From Candidatus Methanorudis spinitermitis (GTDB taxonomy: Archaea > Methanobacteriota > Methanobacteria > Methanobacteriales > Methanobacteriaceae), in NCBI GenBank assembly GCA_031286225.1, contig JAITUQ010000037.1:1-64000 (forward strand): DNA of 64,000 nucleotides, read 5' to 3'. How positions within the stretch are numbered: the first letter of the stretch is position 1; the number at the start of each line of letters is the position of its first letter. Shown piece by piece: positions 47,535 through 57,514 of this stretch. A program made the translations under genes and the position numbers. The notes beneath the pieces are model-generated. The model was not told where the DNA came from. It was given only the letters and a program-made list of their open reading frames with translations, and did no database searches.

Positions 47535-48887
47535 TTAGGGAACAAATATATGTATAATTGACAAAGCTACTGTTATTAATATTAAAGAAGATATTGAATC
47601 TGTTGTACTAGTAGAAATTGGAATTACTATATTATCTGGATCTAATCCATTTTTATAAGAAATAGAAGAAATATAGAATACAATTAAAATCATTACAGTA
47701 ATTAAAATCATTCCAGATATTGTGCTTATTAAGATTATGTTAAAAAAGCCTATTCCTACAGTTCCAGCACCCACAGATGAAAGTTCTGCTAAAAATCCAA
47801 TTATTGGATAAATAAAAATAGCTAATATAATTATTATCAAAAAATTTTTTAGTGTGATTGTTTCTGGCTTAAAAACTGGTTGAATTAATCCTGAATGAAG
47901 TGCCGAAGAAAGTCTTGCACCTAAAATACTTACAAGATTACCACTTTCACCTGAAAATAAAGGAATTAGTGTTAAAAGACTTGGATTTCTAAGAAGTGTA
48001 GAAATAGAAGTATTTAAAAATCCTCCTGCAGAAATTCCTAATATTGCACAAATAAAAAGTATTGGTGTTGATTGTTTCACGATTTTCTTAATTTCATCTG
48101 AAACAGTTATTCCATAATAAAACCCTAGTATTATAAATAAAATAGCTATTATGAATAAGATATATCGCAAAGTTATATTAGAAAATATGGAAATCATGAA
48201 AATAGCTAAAATTAATGAAGGTAAAGTGAATAAATCTCCAAAAACAGCTATAATTGGAGTTGTGATGTTATCTGGATCCCATCCATTTTCAAAGCTTTTT
48301 AAAGAAATTAACATTGTTAAAGGGAGCATTATTATGCTTGAAATAATTCCTGCAAAGATTGAAATTAAAGTAAAGTCTACTAGACTCATACTTTCAAAAT
48401 TAAATAGTATACAAATTCCTTTAGCTAAAAATGCCAAAAAAACAGACAGTATAAAAGTTAATATTATAGAAGACAAAATATTTTCTGATAAGATTTTTGA
48501 TCGTTTAAATTTTGGTGATAGTGTACCAATGTGAAGATTTGATCCTAATCTAGATCCTAATGCTCCAAAAATATTTCCCCGCATTCCAATAGCTCCAGGA
48601 ATAAGAACCATTAGTCCAGGATAAGTTTCCAAAAAATAAGTCATGTTTCCTAAAATAATGCCTGCAAAAAGACCTCCTACAGCACAAATTAAAAGAGCCA
48701 TAGTACTTTCTTTAATAACAGTTCTACTACCATTAAAGAATAAATTAAATTTTCTTCCAGCTAATTTAGGTATAAAAAATAAGTAATGTATTTTTTTAAA
48801 GATAAATACAGCTGAATTGACAACGAACAACATCAATATATGAGTTATATGTCGAATCATCTTCAACAGAGTTCTGATTTTCCTCAT
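47535..48887 (-). CDS. MgtE/SLC41-type divalent cation transporter, tandem membrane domains
   Basis: About 450 residues with two homologous MgtE membrane domains and no cytoplasmic CBS part. Repeated motifs are LIPGAIGMRGNIFGALGSRL with GWDPDNITTPI in the first half, and LIPLFSGESGNLVSILGARL with GLDPDNIVIPI in the second. The DPDN acidic residues line the Mg2+ path in this family. It should move Mg2+ or a similar ion. The chosen ATG at 48887 follows GGGTGAT; a longer frame reaches 48914. The PhoU/TrkA-C protein encoded upstream on the same strand probably regulates it, though about 470 bases separate them. Confidence 0.88.
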   Translation of the reverse strand: MRKIRTLLKMIRHITHILMLFVVNSAVFIFKKIHYLFFIPKLAGRKFNLFFNGSRTVIKESTMALLICAVGGLFAGIILGNMTYFLETYPGLMVLIPGAIGMRGNIFGALGSRLGSNLHIGTLSPKFKRSKILSENILSSIILTFILSVFLAFLAKGICILFNFESMSLVDFTLISIFAGIISSIIMLPLTMLISLKSFENGWDPDNITTPIIAVFGDLFTLPSLILAIFMISIFSNITLRYILFIIAILFIILGFYYGITVSDEIKKIVKQSTPILFICAILGISAGGFLNTSISTLLRNPSLLTLIPLFSGESGNLVSILGARLSSALHSGLIQPVFKPETITLKNFLIIIILAIFIYPIIGFLAELSSVGAGTVGIGFFNIILISTISGMILITVMILIVFYISSISYKNGLDPDNIVIPISTSTTDSISSLILITVALSIIHIFVP

Positions 48888-49386
48888 ATACATCACCCAT
48901 ACACATTCTATCAACTCACTTTTTTAAATCTATTTATTTACAATTTTAAAAAAATCTTTTAAAAAAATATAATATTTAACTAAAATATTACCATTAAATT
49001 TATATTTAAGTAAATCAAATTTATAAAGATTTTAATAATCTTTTTTTAAAATTTATAAAAGCTTAATAATTATTTATATTAAATTTAAAAATATTTTATA
49101 GATTGTTTTTTTGATAAGTTATTATTAAAGATTATTTATAAAACATGAAAAAATCTGTAATATACCATGAATATCAAAAATTAATATATTAAAATTATGA
49201 TTAATAAAGTTTAAGAATAGCTATCCCATATTTTAAACTTTAAAGTTAAATAATAATAAAACAATTTAATTAATCAATACTATTTATTAAATCATATTCT
49301 TAAAAAACAATTAATTAATCAATACTATTTTGAATCATTTTTTCTTAAAAAACAATTAACTTATCAATATTAATTTTATTAAATCA
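48888..49386. other. Intergenic stretch containing a three-copy tandem repeat
   Basis: About 0.5 kb between the transporter gene and the PhoU/TrkA-C gene. The first 300 bases are A+T-rich with nothing recognised; the last 130 hold a tandem repeat described separately. Confidence 0.5.
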
Positions 49387-49395
49387 TTATTCCTC
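49259..49395. repeat. Three imperfect tandem copies of a 45-46 base unit
   Basis: Units start at 49259, 49305 and 49350 with the common head AAACAATTAATTAATCAATA, followed by CTATTT, an AAATCAT segment and CTTAA. The third copy runs into the stop end of the PhoU/TrkA-C gene, so the array looks like a repeated duplication of the 3' junction of that gene. It might influence transcript ending. Confidence 0.7.
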
Positions 49396-49998
49396 ATCAA
49401 TAACATCTGAAATTTCATCTAAAGAAATTTCATTGCTTGATAATTTTTTTAACAATTCAGAACCAATTTCAGTACCTTTAGCTATTAAAATATCTCCTTC
49501 ATATATCATTGTACGCTTATCAGGACCATAAATCCAAGATTCATCTCTCCTAATAGCTATAACAATCATCCCTGTTCTATTAGCTAAAAATAAGTCTCCT
49601 AAAGATTTATTATTTAATTCTGAACCTTTTTGAATAGTAACACTGATAATTATCTCTTCAACCTCTTCCATGACCATCTTAAATACAGGATGTGGTTTAA
49701 AACCTTTTATAACAATTTCTGCTAAATCTTTAGCAGCATTAGCTATACTTTCAGCAGCCTCAGCTATTTCTAGTAAAGCTGTTAATTTTTCTGCATCTTC
49801 CATTGATCTGGCTGCAACAAGACATTGGATTTTTATATCATAGTTAGAGCTATTGACTTTATTTTCAAGTTTTAATACTTCTTCGGCAGCATCATTACTA
49901 TTAAAAAGAACTGCTGAATAAGCTAAATCTACCATTAACTCTGAAAGATTTTTCATTTCTATTAAAATATCTTTAATAGTCGGCATTTTATTCCCCAT
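49387..49998 (-). CDS. PhoU/TrkA-C domain regulatory protein
   Basis: A 203-residue protein. An N-terminal PhoU-like helical domain (about 5-110, including [20 protein letters not shown]) is followed by a TrkA-C (RCK_C) domain (about 115-190, with [20 protein letters not shown] and [11 protein letters not shown]). Such proteins gate ion transporters, commonly K+ channels or MgtE-type carriers. The MgtE-like gene lies next on the same strand, which supports a partnership. The first ATG lacks a good ribosome site; an ATG four codons on (49986) would give a start at MPTIKDIL. Confidence 0.82.
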   Translation of the reverse strand: MGNKMPTIKDILIEMKNLSELMVDLAYSAVLFNSNDAAEEVLKLENKVNSSNYDIKIQCLVAARSMEDAEKLTALLEIAEAAESIANAAKDLAEIVIKGFKPHPVFKMVMEEVEEIIISVTIQKGSELNNKSLGDLFLANRTGMIVIAIRRDESWIYGPDKRTMIYEGDILIAKGTEIGSELLKKLSSNEISLDEISDVIDEE

Positions 49999-50206
49999 TT
50001 AGTTTTAGTTTTGATTATGAAAAATATTATTAAATAAATCAAGTTATGTTAAATATAAATTAGATTATAAAATTATTATAATCTAAATATTAATATAAAT
50101 GTGTATTAAATACAAACTAGTATGAATTAAACTTAAACTAAGAATAAATTAAGTTTAAACTAAATATAAGTAAATTTAATCTAAATATAAACTAAATATA
50201 AACTAA

Positions 50207-51286
50207 TCATTCTTTATTTTTATTTATTTTTGTTTTCAAAATACATGATCTTCTTAATTTTAATAATTTTTTTTGATTTGTTTTTAAATCAGAAACTTCT
50301 TTTAAAATATCTTTTAAACCATCTTTAACACAATTTACCGTGTGTTTTTTATGAATCCATATACAGTCTTCACAGCTCCAGACATTTTTATTTTTAATCC
50401 ATTTTCCCCCTGTTGAACCATCCCCACAAGGATAAAAAGGACAATAACAAAAATCACAACATTGTAATTCACTATGACAAGGATAAAAATCACAATCTAC
50501 ATTAGAACCAGTGGCTGTTTCACCATTTAAATATTTTGTGTAAAATTCATTAGAAAGTGGATGAATTGGAGATTTAACAACATATCCTCGAGAAGTAATC
50601 AAAAAACCATTTTCAATATATGTCAATGAATTTCCAACGATTAAGGTTGTGGACATATTTATATCATCTTCATTTAATTGATTCAAAGTTACTATTTTAG
50701 TTTTTGAAATATTTTGACTACTGTCTACAATTCCTATCAATGTTTCTGGTCCTTTTACATCTAACAATATCTCTTTAAATCTTTTAAATGGTTTTTTGCG
50801 TTTTTTACTAATTGGATTATAAATAGCTATTACAAAATCAGCTTTAGCTGCATATTCTATTTTCTTTTCAATTTCTTCAAAAGGTGTTAATATATCACTT
50901 AAGCTTATAGCTGCAAAATCATGTAAAGGAGCTCCAAGTAATGAAGCAGAATAATTTAAGGCTGTAACTCCTGGAAAAACTTTTACATCAACATTATCAT
51001 ATTTATTAATAAGTTGAAACATTAGATTTGCCATACCATAAACTCCAGGATCTCCAGAACTTATTAAAGCAACATTTTTACCTTCCAAGCTTTTTGATAT
51101 TGCAAGTTCTCCTCTAGCTATTTCATCTCCCATTCCTTTCTTTATTATTTCTTTTCCTTCAACAAGATCTTCTACAAATTCTATATATTTTTTGTAACCA
51201 ATGATTACATCAGCTTTTTTTAATGCTTCAAAAGCTGATAAAGTTATATTTTCTCTATTTGGTCCTATTCCAATAATATTAATCAT
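50207..51286 (-). CDS. cbiH: Precorrin-3B C17-methyltransferase with Cys-rich C-terminal domain
   Basis: About 359 residues. The N-terminal 240 are a tetrapyrrole methylase (INIIGIGPNRENITLSAFEA, ALISSGDPGVYGMANLMF, VFPGVTALNYSASLLGAPLH, ADFVIAIYNPISKKRKKP). It uses SAM to methylate C17 with ring contraction in cobalt-first corrin synthesis. The last 110 residues hold about 14 cysteines in patterns such as CHSELQCCDFCYCPFYPCGD and WSCEDCIWIHKK, a cysteine-rich domain known as a fusion in archaeal CbiH proteins and probably metal-binding. The chosen ATG at 51286 follows GGTGAG. cbiG and cbiB lie 5-9 kb away, not in one operon. Confidence 0.92.
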   Translation of the reverse strand: MINIIGIGPNRENITLSAFEALKKADVIIGYKKYIEFVEDLVEGKEIIKKGMGDEIARGELAISKSLEGKNVALISSGDPGVYGMANLMFQLINKYDNVDVKVFPGVTALNYSASLLGAPLHDFAAISLSDILTPFEEIEKKIEYAAKADFVIAIYNPISKKRKKPFKRFKEILLDVKGPETLIGIVDSSQNISKTKIVTLNQLNEDDINMSTTLIVGNSLTYIENGFLITSRGYVVKSPIHPLSNEFYTKYLNGETATGSNVDCDFYPCHSELQCCDFCYCPFYPCGDGSTGGKWIKNKNVWSCEDCIWIHKKHTVNCVKDGLKDILKEVSDLKTNQKKLLKLRRSCILKTKINKNKE

Positions 51287-51309
51287 TAGCTCACCAAAAT
51301 AATTGTGAT

Positions 51310-51807
51310 TCACTCATAAATATTCAAAACAGAGGTTACTTTAATACTGTTAATGTCAATTTCAGCACCACTACTTGTGTATTTACCATTAGCTGTAGCT
51401 GTTATCCTATATTGAGGATCTTGTTTTAAAATTATCTGACCTGTAGTTCCATTAGGTCCACTATATCCCAATGCATTTATGGTTAGTTCAAAAGAATCAC
51501 TTTTAGAATTTCCATATGTTGTAGCATTAATACTTTTTATACTAACACCATCTATTTTAGCTAAAATTTTTAATTTTTCAGCTACTTCCATCTTATTAGC
51601 TACATTAACCACATCTGGGTCTTTTACAATTATATCATTAATATTATCAGGGTTGAATAAGTTAGTAATTGTTTCAATTTGAATATCAATTAATCCTTTA
51701 ACATCTGGGACATTTGAAGTTACAATTGTATAAGAACTAATTAATCCTGCCTCAAAAAATCCAATGAAAAGAAGGATTACTAGTAAAAATTTAATTATTT
51801 TTGGCAT
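51310..51807 (-). CDS. Membrane-anchored or secreted protein, unknown family
   Basis: A 165-residue protein with an N-terminal hydrophobic segment (FLLVILLFIGFFEAGLISSY) and an external beta-rich remainder. The latter includes KIDGVSIKSINATTYGNS and a C-terminal SSGAEIDINSIKVTSVLNI. It resembles lipid-facing DUF2993-like or late-embryogenesis-type domains only loosely; no family is claimed. AGGTGAATTA is a strong ribosome site. Its stop lies 23 bases before the cbiH start, so the two are probably co-transcribed. Confidence 0.65.
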   Translation of the reverse strand: MPKIIKFLLVILLFIGFFEAGLISSYTIVTSNVPDVKGLIDIQIETITNLFNPDNINDIIVKDPDVVNVANKMEVAEKLKILAKIDGVSIKSINATTYGNSKSDSFELTINALGYSGPNGTTGQIILKQDPQYRITATANGKYTSSGAEIDINSIKVTSVLNIYE

Positions 51808-52388
51808 TAATTCACCTACCTAATATATATCAATGATATTTATCAATTTTATATTTTTTCAATCTTTGATTATAAATTTAAAGATGTTACAGTTGTAAAA
51901 TAAAAAAATAGCTAATAAACTTTAGAAAAAATTAAAAAGATATGTTAAGTTAATTTTAATAATATTATACTTAAACTTAAGTAAATCAATTGTAATTAAT
52001 ATAAGAGATTAAATACATAATATAATTCAAAGTAAACTTATATTCTTTATTTTAATTATTAAAATAAATTTAAAACATTTTTATAGCTATTATAAGATTA
52101 TTTTTTACATAATATCTTATGTCTATTTTTTCATAAATAAATAATTATCTATCAAAATTATATTTTACTAAAGTAGATTATTATGATTTTATTTAAATAT
52201 ATTATTAATTATTTATCATTATTTATTTAAATCTAAAAAAATAAATTTTAAAATGATTTTTATTAAAAAAGAAATATTAATTTTTATATAAATAAAATAT
52301 CTTTAAAAAGAAAATAAAAACTAATTAAAAACTAAGCAAATTATTTACAAATCTTTACCAATTAGCATTTTAAAAAAAATAGATATTC
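51808..52388. other. Long divergent intergenic region
   Basis: About 0.58 kb of A+T-rich DNA between divergent genes, including TAGCTA palindromes near 51908 and 52085. It should carry the polymerase subunit promoter. No gene was recognised. Confidence 0.5.
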
Positions 52389-54107
52389 ATGTCGGCTAAA
52401 ATCCTTTTCAAATTTATAGAAAAAGGCATTAATTTGTCTCCAGATGCTTATAATAAAATACTAAGTTTAGAAGATCCTTTAAATTTTAGTTTATCATTGA
52501 TTGTGAAATTAAAAAGTCAAAAATATTCTAAAAATGATTTAATATCCTTAGATGAATCAATTGTTGATGAGTTTATTAAAACATTAGAAGTGGAAAGTTT
52601 TCAAGCCAATGGCGAAGATAATTCTTCTTCCTTAAACTCTGATTTTAATAGAAAATCAAATAAAAACTCTTCTACAACCTTAAATCCAAATATTAGTGAT
52701 AAATCAGAAAAAATCATTGAAAATGGTATTAATACCAATGATGAAAAAAAATATAAAAATGGCAATCAATCATCTTCAGATGCTGAATTCAAAATTAAAG
52801 ATAAAATAGAAGCTAATTCTGATTTAGGTAAAATTGAAAAAATTGATAATTCTATTTCAGATGAAATAAAAAGAAATTTATTAGAACCTAATACTCAGTT
52901 TGATTTTAAAATAATACAAGATACTAGTAAAAAATCCTACACAAGTGGTGAAATCAGCAATTTAATTAGTTATTTTAAGAACAGATATGAAAAATTATCA
53001 AATATATTATCTAAAAGACCTGAACTTAAAGTTCACCAAAAAATATCTGATATTACTAATGATACAAAAGATATAAACATTATCGGCATTATTAAAGAAA
53101 TTAGAAGCACAAAAAATAACCATAAAATGATTGAAATTGAAGATGATACTGGAGAAATCAGTGTCTTGGTTCATAAAGATAATCATGATTTATTCAATAC
53201 TTCTGAAAAGCTGGTTAAAGACGAAATTATTGGACTTTTAGCTGAAAATAAAGGAAATTTAATCATAGCTTCTCGAATTATTCATCCAGGAGTTCAAAGA
53301 GTCCCTGAAAAGAAGATGGATTTTGCTACTGTTTTTACCTCAGACATCCATATTGGAAGTTTGACATTTTTAGAAGATGCCTTTGTTAAATTTACAAAAT
53401 GGTTAAATGGTAATTTTGGTAATGACAATCAGCGTGAAATAGCTAATGATGTGAAATACTTATTGATTGCTGGAGATATTGTAGATGGAATTGGTGTTTA
53501 TCCAAATCAAGAAAAGGAATTAGCTATTAAAGATATTACAACCCAATATGATGAAGCAGCTCGCTTACTTGGAGAAATTAGAAGTGATATTAAAATTATT
53601 ATCGGTCCTGGAAACCACGATGCATCAAGAGTAGCTGAACCTCAACCAGCTATTCCTGAAAAATACGCTAAATCACTTTATGAATTAAATAATATTGAAT
53701 TTATAAGCAATCCTGGAATAGTAAGCCTTGATGGAATAATTACATTAATGTATCATGGTCGTGGTTTTGATGACATAGCCATGACAGTTAAAGGAATGTC
53801 ACATGAAAAAAATGAGCTTATAATGGAAGAACTATTAAACAAACGACATCTTGCCCCAATTTATGGAGAAAGAACACCTCTTGCTTCTGAATTAGAAGAT
53901 TATCTTGTTGTTGACAATGTTCCTGATATATTCCATACAGGTCATGTTCATATTAACAGGTATAAAAACTATAATGGCGTTCATATGATAAATTCAGGTA
54001 CATTTCAAACACAAACTGAATTTCAAAAGATTTACAACATTGTTCCAACTTGCGGTGAAGTACCAGTTCTTCATAAAGGTAACTATAAACAATTAAAGTT
54101 TATTTAA
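52389..54107 (+). CDS. polB: DNA polymerase D (II) small subunit DP1, exonuclease
   Basis: A 572-residue small subunit of the archaeal replicative polymerase PolD. An N-terminal helical domain (1-75) is followed by a long serine- and asparagine-rich linker (about 80-165), an OB-fold near 220-300 ([20 protein letters not shown]) and a calcineurin-like Mre11-type nuclease domain. In the last, TSDIHIGS (317-324), [27 protein letters not shown] and [11 protein letters not shown] carry the metal ligands, so 3'-5' proofreading should be intact. The large subunit is not in the window. No ribosome site is visible. The probable origin lies about 7 kb to the right. Confidence 0.95.
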   Translation: MSAKILFKFIEKGINLSPDAYNKILSLEDPLNFSLSLIVKLKSQKYSKNDLISLDESIVDEFIKTLEVESFQANGEDNSSSLNSDFNRKSNKNSSTTLNPNISDKSEKIIENGINTNDEKKYKNGNQSSSDAEFKIKDKIEANSDLGKIEKIDNSISDEIKRNLLEPNTQFDFKIIQDTSKKSYTSGEISNLISYFKNRYEKLSNILSKRPELKVHQKISDITNDTKDINIIGIIKEIRSTKNNHKMIEIEDDTGEISVLVHKDNHDLFNTSEKLVKDEIIGLLAENKGNLIIASRIIHPGVQRVPEKKMDFATVFTSDIHIGSLTFLEDAFVKFTKWLNGNFGNDNQREIANDVKYLLIAGDIVDGIGVYPNQEKELAIKDITTQYDEAARLLGEIRSDIKIIIGPGNHDASRVAEPQPAIPEKYAKSLYELNNIEFISNPGIVSLDGIITLMYHGRGFDDIAMTVKGMSHEKNELIMEELLNKRHLAPIYGERTPLASELEDYLVVDNVPDIFHTGHVHINRYKNYNGVHMINSGTFQTQTEFQKIYNIVPTCGEVPVLHKGNYKQLKFI

Positions 54108-54460
54108 ATAAATTAAAAATTCATGACCTTCATGAAGCTAATTAATTATAATAAAAATTATTTTACAATATTAAAAATTATCAACCTTTCATAAAAAACT
54201 TAAAACAATCAAAATTTATTATATAATATCATGAAATATTAAAAAGTATAAAAAAATTTTATTTATATTATTTTATTCTAAAAAAAAGATTTATAATTAA
54301 TATATATTTAAAATAAAGCTTTTAATTAAAATACATTAAAAATAAAGTTTCTAATTAAAATATTAATCTAATAAATAAATTTAAATCTAATAATTTAAAA
54401 ATAAGAATTTTTAAAAATATTATAGCTAAAAACAGGATATTTATTTCAGTGTGTGATATA
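54108..54460. other. Intergenic stretch with a short direct repeat
   Basis: About 350 bases of A+T-rich spacer. Two near copies of AATAAAGYTTYTAATTAAAA sit side by side at about 54310-54362. No gene was recognised. Confidence 0.5.
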
Positions 54461-55042
54461 ATGGATGATTCTGTTAAATCGATTGTTGATGTATCAAAAT
54501 ATCTATTTGAAAGAAAACTAGTTTCAGGAAAAGCAGGTAATGTTAGTTCAAGATTTAAAAATAATGAAATAGACATAGTAGCTATTACTCCTACTATGAC
54601 ATCTCTTAAAAATGTTAAAGAAAAAGATATAGTTTTAGTAGATCTTGATGGAAATGTCTTAACAAAAGGTAAACCTTCTTCTGAAATAGACCTTCATCTT
54701 TCTATTTACAAAGAAAAAAAAGATGTAAATGGTATTGTACATACTCATTCACCATTTGCTACAGGTTTTGCATTTTCTAATAAAAATATCAAAAGACTCG
54801 AAGGTTTTGGTCCAATCAAAAAATCTTATTTAGATTATGTTGATTATGAAGCACCAGGGAGTAAAAAATTAGCTGAAAAAGCTGTTAAAGCATTGAGTGA
54901 AGATGTTTTAATCTTAAAAAAACATGGTGTTTTAGTTACTGGCTCTAACATTGAAGAAGCTTGCTTTTTAGCTGAATTCATTGAAGATATAGCTAAAACA
55001 CAATTTATATCTCACATGTTAAACTTATCTGATTCTTTTTAA
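54461..55042 (+). CDS. fucA: Class II aldolase (L-fuculose-phosphate aldolase-like)
   Basis: About 193 residues of the class II aldolase/adducin family. LVSGKAGNVSSRF near residue 23, TKGKPSSEIDLHLSIY near residue 70, the zinc histidines in GIVHTHSPFATGFAF near residue 95, and KKHGVLVTGSNIEEA near residue 150 match the family. In methanogens the homologue cleaves fuculose-1-phosphate to lactaldehyde and DHAP, where lactaldehyde feeds lactate for coenzyme F420. That link makes it a probable F420-precursor enzyme here. The chosen ATG at 54461 follows GTGTGAT; the frame also allows GTG at 54449. Confidence 0.88.
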   Translation: MDDSVKSIVDVSKYLFERKLVSGKAGNVSSRFKNNEIDIVAITPTMTSLKNVKEKDIVLVDLDGNVLTKGKPSSEIDLHLSIYKEKKDVNGIVHTHSPFATGFAFSNKNIKRLEGFGPIKKSYLDYVDYEAPGSKKLAEKAVKALSEDVLILKKHGVLVTGSNIEEACFLAEFIEDIAKTQFISHMLNLSDSF

Positions 55043-55310
55043 ATATAGCTAATCTTTCTTAAATATATATAATTATCTAAGAAAAAATTATTTGTAAAAT
55101 TATAAAAAATAAATAAAAAATAATAAAAATATATTCATAATTAATGATTCTGTAACATTAATAATATTTTTTTAGTAATAAAAAATAAAATAAATTTTCT
55201 TAATTAATAATAAATTAATTAGCTTTTTTAAGTAAAAATAAGTATGTTTAGCTTTTTAAAGTAATAATTAGATTAACTTTTTTATATAATACTAAAGTTA
55301 ATTATAGATT

Positions 55311-55568
55311 TTAATTAGCTTTTATAGACTCTAACTTACTTAAAATTTCCCAAATCAATGTTCTAGCATGGATTGGAATATTTGGATCATTGCTAATTTC
55401 ATCTAATATCAAAATAACTGCACTTGCTCTTACAGTTTCATCTTCATCTTCATTACTTAAAATAGTGTTTGATTCATCGGCAGCTCTTCTAATATTACGG
55501 GGAACGCTTGAATTTTCCATGATATGCTTCAATATCTCGGAAACTTCGTTAAAAATGTCATTTATCAT
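55311..55568 (-). CDS. UPF0147 family protein
   Basis: An 85-residue helical protein matching the small archaeal UPF0147 family: [39 protein letters not shown] and [17 protein letters not shown]. The length is typical and the function is not known. GGAG lies 9 bases before the ATG. It stands alone between A+T-rich spacers of about 270 and 550 bases. Confidence 0.92.
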   Translation of the reverse strand: MINDIFNEVSEILKHIMENSSVPRNIRRAADESNTILSNEDEDETVRASAVILILDEISNDPNIPIHARTLIWEILSKLESIKAN

Positions 55569-56119
55569 GTGTATCTCTCCAAAAAATAAAATAAATTTTA
55601 TTAATAAATAATATTTAAGAAAAATTTCTTTAATATTTACTATTGCATTGAATATGCTTAAATATTTTTGGGTTAAAACAGATTCTTTGAAAGTAATATT
55701 CTATTTTTTTAATCTTTATTTAAAATTTCAAGGTGTATTAATCTTATATTTGTATGAACAATCATTTTTTTATAAATCTTCTTAAATAAATATTTAAATC
55801 AAAATCAAGGTTTAAATATAATAAATAGTTAACAATTAAAAATATATTATTGATAAAAATCTTAAAAAATCTAATATAGCTATATACACATTATCATGGT
55901 AATTTTAAGCAAAAACAAGTCCATAGCTTATTAAATCTAAAATGTCAAGTCATATTAGATTAGAGATACAATATTAGATACAATGGAGAATTTTACTATT
56001 TCCTTAAGTGATTCATATTCCATTTATTAGTTTTTTATAAGTGTTTTTTTATTTTTATTAATTATTATTATTTTTATAATTTTTTTCATGGAAGTATTAG
56101 TGTATACTCTATTATTAAT
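55569..56119. other. Intergenic stretch, no gene seen
   Basis: About 550 bases between two leftward genes. No frame was recognised. TAGATTAGAGATACAATATTAGATACAATG-like near-repeats occur around 55955-55985. Confidence 0.45.
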
Positions 56120-57199
56120 CTATTTAGAAACAGCCACGGCTACTGTCACTCCACATATAGCTATTTTTCTATGAATAAGTTTAGAATTTTCTCCTGCAGC
56201 TATCATTGCACATGCTTCACTTACACCATCAATTCCAAATTTTTCCTTTACAAAAGATGATTTTCGACAATCCTTTGAACGATCACTAAGGTAAAAATCT
56301 TCTATTTTTTCTTTTTCAATAATGCTAAATGGTTCATTTATTATTTTAAAAGCCTTTATAATTCCTAGTTCTTTTCTTTTAATAGAAACAGTAGCTAATC
56401 CATCAATTCTTAAAACAGAAACATCTAAATCTGCCATTACTTTTTCAATAGCTATAAGAACATGTTCTTCTCTGACATTTTTTCGACTACCAATCCCTAC
56501 CACTAATTTTTTTGGTTTAAATTCGAGTTCAGTATCTCTAATTTTAGCTATTATTTTATTATTAAGTTTTTCATCAACTTTTAACACAATATTATACTTA
56601 TTTTTAATATAGTTCCTAACATCTTCTAATGTGCCATGCTCTAGTTCTTTATTATCTGAAAAAAAAACTTCCATAAAAAATTCTTCAATATATCTCATTG
56701 TGTCAGAGTTTGATTTCAAGTGTAAAATCTCATTTTCTAAAAGGGCCTTATTAAAGGTTAAAACCTCTTTTTTATTTATAATATTCCAATAAAATTTATT
56801 AGCTAATACATCTACTCCTATTTTACCATGAATATCTGTAGCTGTTGTTATAACTTCTTTAGATGATAATAAATTAGCTATTTTTTTTGTAAATTGATTA
56901 GCTCCTCCCATATGACCAGATAGTAAGCTAATGACGAAATTTCCTTTATCATCTATTGATAAAACAGCAGGATCACTATATTTATTGCTTATGTTTTTGC
57001 AAATATTTCTTACTAAAATTCCAGTAGCCATAATACCTATAATTACATCATAATCATTGAAAACACGTTTTATATTATTTTCAACGTCTTTATGAAAAGT
57101 ATCTGTTTTAATAACTGTAAAATCATTATCTAAAAGAGATTTCAATTTTTTAGACAATAGCTCACCGTTTTTAGATACTGATAGAATAGCTACTCTCAT
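56120..57199 (-). CDS. cbiG: Cobalt-precorrin 5A hydrolase
   Basis: A 359-residue CbiG of normal length. The N-terminal half contains DVIIGIMATGILVRNI, AVLSIDDKGNFVISLLSGH and GGANQFTKKIANLL. The C-terminal half contains VVGIGSRKNVREEHVLIAIE and later FGIDGVSEACAMIAAGENSK. It opens the lactone ring and releases the two-carbon fragment from cobalt-precorrin 5A in the anaerobic corrin pathway. GTGAT precedes the ATG. It joins cbiH, cbiB and the CbiX genes as dispersed cobamide genes in this part of the window. Confidence 0.93.
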   Translation of the reverse strand: MRVAILSVSKNGELLSKKLKSLLDNDFTVIKTDTFHKDVENNIKRVFNDYDVIIGIMATGILVRNICKNISNKYSDPAVLSIDDKGNFVISLLSGHMGGANQFTKKIANLLSSKEVITTATDIHGKIGVDVLANKFYWNIINKKEVLTFNKALLENEILHLKSNSDTMRYIEEFFMEVFFSDNKELEHGTLEDVRNYIKNKYNIVLKVDEKLNNKIIAKIRDTELEFKPKKLVVGIGSRKNVREEHVLIAIEKVMADLDVSVLRIDGLATVSIKRKELGIIKAFKIINEPFSIIEKEKIEDFYLSDRSKDCRKSSFVKEKFGIDGVSEACAMIAAGENSKLIHRKIAICGVTVAVAVSK

Positions 57200-57514
57200 T
57201 TAATCACAATTCGAATGGTTTTTATAAAAATTTAAAATTTATTAATATAGCTTTAATAATAAATTCAAGGACATTTAACTTGTTATGTATTAATAAAATA
57301 ACTATAAAAAATTCGTTTAGCTACATATTTTAAACGAAAATTAAATATTCATCAGAAATACTCTTGTTAATCCACGAATTAAATCATATCTCCATATATA
57401 CACTTGCAAAAATGTTTTTAAGATATATTACAATAATAAAAAAGAAAAAAAATGGTGAATTGTAGATAAATACTTGATAAAAAAAGTATAAACTATAAAT
57501 TATGCTTTTTAATA
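57200..57514. other. Intergenic stretch, no gene seen
   Basis: About 315 bases of A+T-rich spacer upstream of cbiG and downstream of the CofE-like gene. It should carry the cbiG promoter. Nothing further was recognised. Confidence 0.5.

Noticed and set aside
48151-48534. 127-codon plus-strand frame inside the MgtE gene
   Set aside because: It is antisense to a well-supported transporter gene, and its composition is explained by the membrane codons on the other strand.
50030-50210. Repeated AAACTAAATATAA strings downstream of cbiH
   Set aside because: Simple-sequence slippage in an A+T-rich transcript end explains them; there is no stable unit or secondary structure.
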